The notes beneath the pieces are model-generated. The model was not told the DNA's origin and did no database searches. It saw nothing but the letters and a program-made list of their open reading frames with translations. A program made the position numbers and the translations under genes. From Paracoccaceae bacterium (lineage in GTDB: Bacteria > Pseudomonadota > Alphaproteobacteria > Rhodobacterales > Rhodobacteraceae), in contig SKYA01000097.1 in NCBI GenBank assembly GCA_007128135.1, forward strand, positions 1 through 46,079: a stretch of DNA of 46,079 nucleotides, given 5' to 3'. Positions 42,116-46,079 of the stretch are shown in pieces (positions within the stretch are counted from its first letter, which is position 1; the number at the start of each line of letters is the position of its first letter).

Positions 42116-42519
42116 GGCATGGCCTCCGGTGGTGGGCGGCGCAGTCGCGCCGTGCTGGTGTCTGTGGACCTTGCTGCCGTGTCGGGGCGGGTCCCGCGCC
42201 TTGTGTAGCGCGCAGTCCCCTGCAACAAAACACCTTTTCGCGTGCGTGAACCGTCGGTCCCGCCCGCGCCCCGATCCGCGCCACCCTGTGCGGCCTGCAT
42301 GTGACCGGACTGTCCGGGTGGAATTGCTGGCTCCGCGGGTGCAGGCGTTTGACGGCAGGATCGGCGAAGGCTATGCGTTCGTGCAGACGAAACATGTGTC
42401 CAGAGGAGCACTTGTCCCGGTCAACGGCTTCGCCTGCAGCCGGACGACGCGGCGGTGCCGCCCCGGCTAACGCCACCACCGTATCCGTGCCGGGCAATTT
42501 GCCGCGAGGAGTGCCGAGT
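42116..42519. other. 404-base stretch between the quinone oxidoreductase and the UbiA-type gene
   Basis: No gene with clear support. A plus-strand frame around 42315-42470 (VELLAPRVQAFDGRIGEGYA...) has coding-like third positions but lacks a start of its own and does not match a family I know; it could be a gene remnant. Promoters for the divergent flanking genes must lie here, but none stands out. Confidence 0.35.
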
Positions 42520-43506
42520 ATGAGTTTGCCCCTTCAGAACGACCCGTCCCGGGCCACGCTGCTGGATTACCTGCGCATGGCACGATTTGATCATGTGACC
42601 AAACATGTCTTCATGCTGCCGGGCATTGCCCTGGCATGGTTGTTGCGCGGTGCACCCGAGCAGGGTTTCGTGCCGGCACTGCTACTGGGGCTGGGCGCCG
42701 CCTTCTGCATTGCCTCTGCGAATTATGTCATGAATGAATGGCTTGACCGGAGCGCGGACATTCACCATCCGGAAAAGTCGCACAGGACCGCGATACGCAA
42801 GCGTGTGTGTCCGCGCCGTGTGCAGGGCCTGTATCTTGCGTTGCTCATGGCCGGGCTGGGGCTGGCTGCAATGCTGGGGGCGGCATATACTGCCGTCTGT
42901 GCGGTCTTTGCGCTCGCGGGTATCGTCTATAATGTCGAGCCGCTGCGCAGCAAGGATATTGTCTATGTCGATGTCCTTAGCGAGGCCTTCAACAATGCCA
43001 TCCGGCTGACCCTGGGCTGGCTGATTGTTGACCCCGGCTCGGTTCCTCCCGCAAGCCTGCTGCTGGCATTCTGGTCGGGGGGCGCCTTCCTGATGAACTC
43101 CAAACGGCTTGCCGAGTATCGGGATATCGTCAAAGAGATCGGGCGGGACAAGCTGATCCTCTACCGGCGCAGCTTTGCGACCTATGACGAGACGAAACTC
43201 TCCGTCGCCAATTTCGTCTATGCGTTGTCCTGCGGCTTTTTCCTGGCGATCTTCTTCATCAAGTATCGCATCGAGTATATCTTGCTGTTCCCTTTCGTGA
43301 TTGCGCTCTTTGCGCAGTATCATGCGTCGGCCCTGCGCCCCAACTCGCTGGCGCGCAAACCCGAACTGCTTTACCGATCGGCGCCTGTTATGGCCCTCAG
43401 TGCTGCGACCGCACTGGTGTTCCTGTTTGCGACATTCGTAGATATTCCGCTTCTGGAGCGCCTGACGGATGCTCATTTCATCGAACTGCCTGCTTACGGA
43501 CGCTGA
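42520..43506 (+). CDS. UbiA-family prenyltransferase, resembling decaprenyl-phosphate phosphoribosyltransferase
   Basis: A 328-residue membrane protein with eight or nine hydrophobic segments. The first Asp-rich motif is NEWLDRSAD (N72, D76, D80), followed by HHPEKSHRTAIRKRVCPRR, which resembles the post-motif of DPPR synthases (HPxK then an arginine) rather than quinone-making UbiA. The second motif is YNVEPLRSKDIVYVDVLSEA (Y137 to about A156), like the YSxxLK...D loop. This class transfers a phosphoribosyl group to a polyprenyl phosphate carrier. GCGAGGAG lies before the ATG at 42520. A large GT-C-like protein follows; DprE1/DprE2 epimerase genes are not present. Substrate identity is inferred. 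Confidence 0.8.
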   Translation: MSLPLQNDPSRATLLDYLRMARFDHVTKHVFMLPGIALAWLLRGAPEQGFVPALLLGLGAAFCIASANYVMNEWLDRSADIHHPEKSHRTAIRKRVCPRRVQGLYLALLMAGLGLAAMLGAAYTAVCAVFALAGIVYNVEPLRSKDIVYVDVLSEAFNNAIRLTLGWLIVDPGSVPPASLLLAFWSGGAFLMNSKRLAEYRDIVKEIGRDKLILYRRSFATYDETKLSVANFVYALSCGFFLAIFFIKYRIEYILLFPFVIALFAQYHASALRPNSLARKPELLYRSAPVMALSAATALVFLFATFVDIPLLERLTDAHFIELPAYGR

Positions 43507-43731
43507 AGCCCGGTTTCGGCGCTGCAGCACGCTTTCGCTGCGACTTTGCTGCCTTGCAGGGCCTTGTGCCGGGGGGGCGCGCGCACCTGCCGGGGACGAC
43601 GCGCATGCCGGTACTCTGGACATGTCACAGGCTGCATGGCTTGACCCCGGTGCAGGCTCGGACGATCTTGACACCGATCGGCAGGCCATCCGGCGGGCGG
43701 CGGAACGCGGCAGGCCCGAAAACCAGGGAGC

Positions 43732-45600
43732 ATGATGGAAATGCCCGGGCTTCCAGTCAGTCGAGCAGGCCTGTCGCGCATGCAGGAAATGGGGGTGATC
43801 CTGCCCCTGCTTGTCGCGTTCAGCCTGTTCACGGTCCTGCGCCTCGCACCCGAGCACCTGAACTCGGATGTGCTGATGAACACCATCATGTCGCTCCAGA
43901 ACGTTACCCTGTTCTACTGGGGTGCCAACCGGATCCTGAATCTTCTGCCTTTCCTCTCCGCGTGGATACCGGACCCGGCAATGAACCTCGCCTTCGTCCT
44001 GGCCTTCACGACTATATGCCATTTCGCGCTGATACTTCTGATTGCGCGCATCCTGCTGGATTTCGAGCCGGACCCGACGCCGCCGTTTCGGCTCGCGGCG
44101 CTGTTTGCCGTGCTGGCGACGGTTTCGGTCGCGCTGTTTCATCAGGAGCAGGCCTTCAGCCTGATCGTATGGCAGATGGTCTATCCACTGCCGCTTCTGA
44201 TCGTGCTTGCGGCGGGGCGCGGCATCGCTTTGCGCCATGGCCCGGACTGGCGCTGGGCGGTTGTCTGGCTGCCGCTGCTCGTGGTTGCCATTGGCGTGAA
44301 TTTTGCGGTCATGCTGCCGGCGCTGTTCCTGGCCCTGGTCATGGCGCCGTTTGCCGGCGTGTCGCGGCTGCGTGCCGCCCTTCTGGCGCTCGGCTCGGTT
44401 GCGGCGGGGCTGTTCTGGCGGTCGATGTCGCTCTCGCATGGCAGCGAGAGCTATACGCAACTGCGCACCGAAGAGTATGCTCAAAGCGTGCTGGCCTCAC
44501 TGCGCAGCATCGGCGCCGTTTTCGATCCGGTTGCGGTGGGTGCGGTCGCGGTGCTGCTGTTGTCCCTGGTGCTGCTCGCAGGCAGGCGGGCCGGATCCAT
44601 CGCTTCGCTGTTTTCTATACGGCGGACGGCGGGCCTTGCCTTTGCCGCATTGGGGGTGTTCCTGCTCGCGTGGCTTCTGGCCTTCTCGGCAACGCGCTGG
44701 GTGCAGATCAACGAGCATCACTTCCGCTATTTCACCTTCCTGCTCTACGGGCTGTTCTTCCTGCTCGGGTTCGGTCTTGTGCGGCTCTTTCGTGCCGGAG
44801 GCAGGCCGGTGCGCGCGCTGGCACTTTTGGCGTCGCTGACCTACTGGGGTGGTGTGATGGTCACGGCTCCGACTCCGTTTTCCGAATACCATGTGTTTCG
44901 CGAGGCCGACCGTATCTCGCCTGATCCGCAGCTCTTCTATGCGGGCGATTACTGGGTATTTTGGCCGATCGTGTTGCGCGACATGATGGCCGGGCACGAC
45001 GCCTACGGGCTGGGGAATCTGGCCGAGGGCAATCGCCACGGGCTCATGGAGCGTGCGATCGGTCGCGAGGATGGCGAGATCACCCTTGCCTGTGTGCAGG
45101 AACCGGCGGAAACCTGCCTGCGTCAGGCGGTGCGCGTTCTGGGGCATGTGGCCGACTGGCAGATACTCTCGCCGGGTCCGGAACTGAACCTGCTGCGCCT
45201 CGTCCTGCGCCCGGACGAGATTGCCTATCAGGGGCCGCGCCTGGCAGCACTGCCTTCAGGCGCCGGAGTGGTCACGGCCAGGGGTCGCGCGACTGACGGG
45301 GTCGCCGGTTGCTTGTTCTATGGCCCTTATGTGCGGGTTCCACCGGGGGAATATGAGCTGCGACTCGAGGGCAGCAGCGGGGCGGTGCCCGATGCGCGCG
45401 CCGATATCGTTCATCAGCTCGGCAACGTCGTGCTCGGCGCATTCAGGATACTCCCGGACACCGATGGCGAGCTGATATCCGGCACAAGGACAGTGGTTCC
45501 CGCTGGAGTCGAAGATCTCGAAATCCGAGTCTGCGTGTCCGGACGCGACAGGCTGGAGGTTCGGGGCTATGTGTTTTCTAGGGTCGCGTCGCAGCCCTGA
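43732..45600 (+). CDS. Polytopic membrane protein, GT-C-like topology (unidentified)
   Basis: 622 residues, about ten membrane segments in the first 390 (from VILPLLVAFSLFTVLRLA to LLASLTYWGGVMVTAP) and a soluble C-terminal domain of roughly 220 residues, predicted outside the membrane. The first loop has an acidic pair in LAPEHLNSDVLMN, where GT-C enzymes often carry catalytic acids. I do not recognise a named family. Starts at 43732, 43735 and 43741 are all possible; the GGGAG at 43726-43730 fits the second or third best. It follows the UbiA-type gene on the same strand, so it may use the polyprenyl-phosphate sugar that gene would help make. A perfect hairpin follows the stop. Confidence 0.65.
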   Translation: MMEMPGLPVSRAGLSRMQEMGVILPLLVAFSLFTVLRLAPEHLNSDVLMNTIMSLQNVTLFYWGANRILNLLPFLSAWIPDPAMNLAFVLAFTTICHFALILLIARILLDFEPDPTPPFRLAALFAVLATVSVALFHQEQAFSLIVWQMVYPLPLLIVLAAGRGIALRHGPDWRWAVVWLPLLVVAIGVNFAVMLPALFLALVMAPFAGVSRLRAALLALGSVAAGLFWRSMSLSHGSESYTQLRTEEYAQSVLASLRSIGAVFDPVAVGAVAVLLLSLVLLAGRRAGSIASLFSIRRTAGLAFAALGVFLLAWLLAFSATRWVQINEHHFRYFTFLLYGLFFLLGFGLVRLFRAGGRPVRALALLASLTYWGGVMVTAPTPFSEYHVFREADRISPDPQLFYAGDYWVFWPIVLRDMMAGHDAYGLGNLAEGNRHGLMERAIGREDGEITLACVQEPAETCLRQAVRVLGHVADWQILSPGPELNLLRLVLRPDEIAYQGPRLAALPSGAGVVTARGRATDGVAGCLFYGPYVRVPPGEYELRLEGSSGAVPDARADIVHQLGNVVLGAFRILPDTDGELISGTRTVVPAGVEDLEIRVCVSGRDRLEVRGYVFSRVASQP

Positions 45601-45606
45601 GCGCGA

Positions 45607-45634
45607 GGGCGCGGACTGACCCCGGTCCGCGCCC
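45607..45634 (+). terminator. Hairpin six bases after the GT-C-like gene
   Basis: GGGCGCGGAC (45607-45616), eight-base loop, GTCCGCGCCC (45625-45634): a perfect 10-bp stem. No T run follows, so termination is inferred from position. Confidence 0.45.
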
Positions 45635-45924
45635 CGTGATCTTCCTGCATGGCCCCATGACAGGGTCCCCGCAGACGGACAGTCGCGAACCGCCCCGAAT
45701 CGACGCCATTGCGGATCGTTTTGGGGATGCGAGGGCGCGCATTATTGGGCTCAGCGCACAACGCGGTTATCGCAAGCTTGGTGAAATTCGTCTGAATCTT
45801 CTCAAGGAGAGCCCAAGTTTTCTTCGTACGGGTCGTTCGGAACTCGGACAAACTGATCCAAGCATGAACATTTTATAGCCCGGATGTAGCCCAGTGACTT
45901 GAGCGCATCAGTCACAAAATATCA

Positions 45925-45950
45925 CCGAAAATAAATCTCGACGATTTCGG
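45925..45950 (-). terminator. Possible terminator downstream of tRNA-Phe
   Basis: On the minus strand, CCGAAATC (45950 to 45943) can pair with GATT and then TTTCGG (45938 to 45925) with a bulge, and TGATATTTTG follows. It starts nine bases beyond the tRNA 3' end. Confidence 0.3.
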
Positions 45951-45958
45951 ATTTTCAA

Positions 45959-46033
45959 TGGTGCCCGGGGGCGGAATCGAACCACCGACACGAGGATTTT
46001 CAATCCACTGCTCTACCCCTGAGCTACCCGGGC
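45959..46033 (-). tRNA. tRNA-Phe (anticodon GAA)
   Basis: 75 bases with encoded CCA. Acceptor arm GCCCGGG pairs with CCCGGGC; D-arm GCTC-AGGGGTA-GAGC; anticodon loop TTGAAAA with GAA at the centre; T-arm GGTGG-TTCGATT-CCGCC. The anticodon stem (GTGGA/TCCTC) has one T-T mismatch by simple pairing. All conserved positions of the TTCGA loop are present. Confidence 0.95.
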
Positions 46034-46079
46034 ACGGGTGCATCCTGTGAATGCAAGCACGCATCTGCGCGCTGAGTGA

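Larger units (their letters stand above)
45601..45958. other. 358-base stretch between the membrane protein and tRNA-Phe
   Basis: It begins with a hairpin (45607-45634). Overlapping short frames on both strands (for example 45636-45878 plus, 45567-45851 minus) have no ribosome site or family match and are best left uncalled. The last part (about 45870-45958) is AT-rich and holds a small stem-loop downstream of the tRNA. Confidence 0.4.

Noticed and set aside
42682-44484. 600-codon open frame on the minus strand over the UbiA and GT-C-like genes
   Set aside because: The translation is rich in Arg, Gln and Pro with no domain, and it is antisense to two genes with clear hydrophobic membrane patterns. 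It is a shadow of GC-rich coding DNA.
45567-45878. Overlapping short frames on both strands considered as a transposase remnant
   Set aside because: No stretch long enough or close enough to a known transposase could be identified, and no inverted repeats flank the region.
45949-46004. 11-base direct repeat GGATTTTCAAT, once beside the tRNA-Phe 3' end (45949-45959) and once in the anticodon arm (45994-46004), considered as an attachment site
   Set aside because: The copies are only 45 bases apart and one lies inside the anticodon arm; no integrase or element lies between. Chance similarity is more likely.

Overview
The window reads as a chromosome segment from a GC-rich alphaproteobacterium of the order Rhodobacterales (Paracoccus/Rhodobaca/Roseobacter-like). 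This is judged from gene order and protein character: smpB next to a surface-glycan block, the rnd-lptC-lptA-lptB-hpf-ptsN string, a form II CODH-like cluster, an IalB-family protein, and CRP/FNR- and Zur-type boxes. A complete ectoine operon with its own aspartokinase and a divergent MarR regulator suggests a saline or osmotically variable habitat. No phage, CRISPR array or intact insertion sequence is visible.

Layout. 1-5652 (+): end of smpB, two paralogous GT-A glycosyltransferases, a Core-2/I-branching-type transferase and a sulfotransferase-like protein, apparently a surface glycan modification set. 5770-9620 (-): rnd, lptC, lptA, lptB, hpf, ptsN. 9793-11742: a hemolysin III family membrane protein and a glycerophosphodiesterase that overlap tail to tail, then hsp20 behind an FNR-like box. 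12252-18076 (+): xdhC/coxI, a MoeA-like protein, coxS, coxL, coxM; coxS carries an in-frame TAG at codon 24 and looks like a broken or misread gene. 18195-25297: a YfcG-like GST (+), then yciB, a 963-residue single-span protein joining GspL/PilM-like and GspC/PilP-like ends, metY, a 75-residue protein and a ReAV-type asparaginase (all -). 25472-27508 (+): an IalB-family protein, rlmN, a GlsB-like membrane protein. 27582-30688 (-): TRIC/UPF0126 protein, rnhA, GST, DUF3429 protein and ispH, most of them coupled by 4-base overlaps. 30756-33828: znuA (-) facing zur-znuC-znuB (+) across a palindromic Zur box. 33946-36382 (-): DoxX protein, holC, pepA. 36631-41122: ask-ectC-ectB-ectA (-) and divergent ectR (+), separated by an AT-rich regulatory region. 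41135-45600: quinone oxidoreductase (-), then a UbiA-type prenyltransferase and a large GT-C-like membrane protein (+). The window ends with tRNA-Phe (-).

How the genes work together. Envelope biogenesis dominates: LPS transport, surface glycan decoration, polyprenyl-phosphate sugar chemistry and a trans-envelope single-span protein. Stress and resource modules sit between: ectoine synthesis, zinc uptake, ribosome hibernation, a putatively oxygen-responsive small heat shock protein and a molybdenum hydroxylase.

The observations most worth following up are the nonsense codon in coxS, the orphan GspL/GspC-like fusion protein, the UbiA plus GT-C-like pair without DprE genes, the degenerate second sulfotransferase-like domain, the three dispersed hairpin repeats, and the regulatory boxes ahead of hsp20, znuA/zur and ectA. 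No definitively new biological system is demonstrated; functions for the orphan proteins are inferences.
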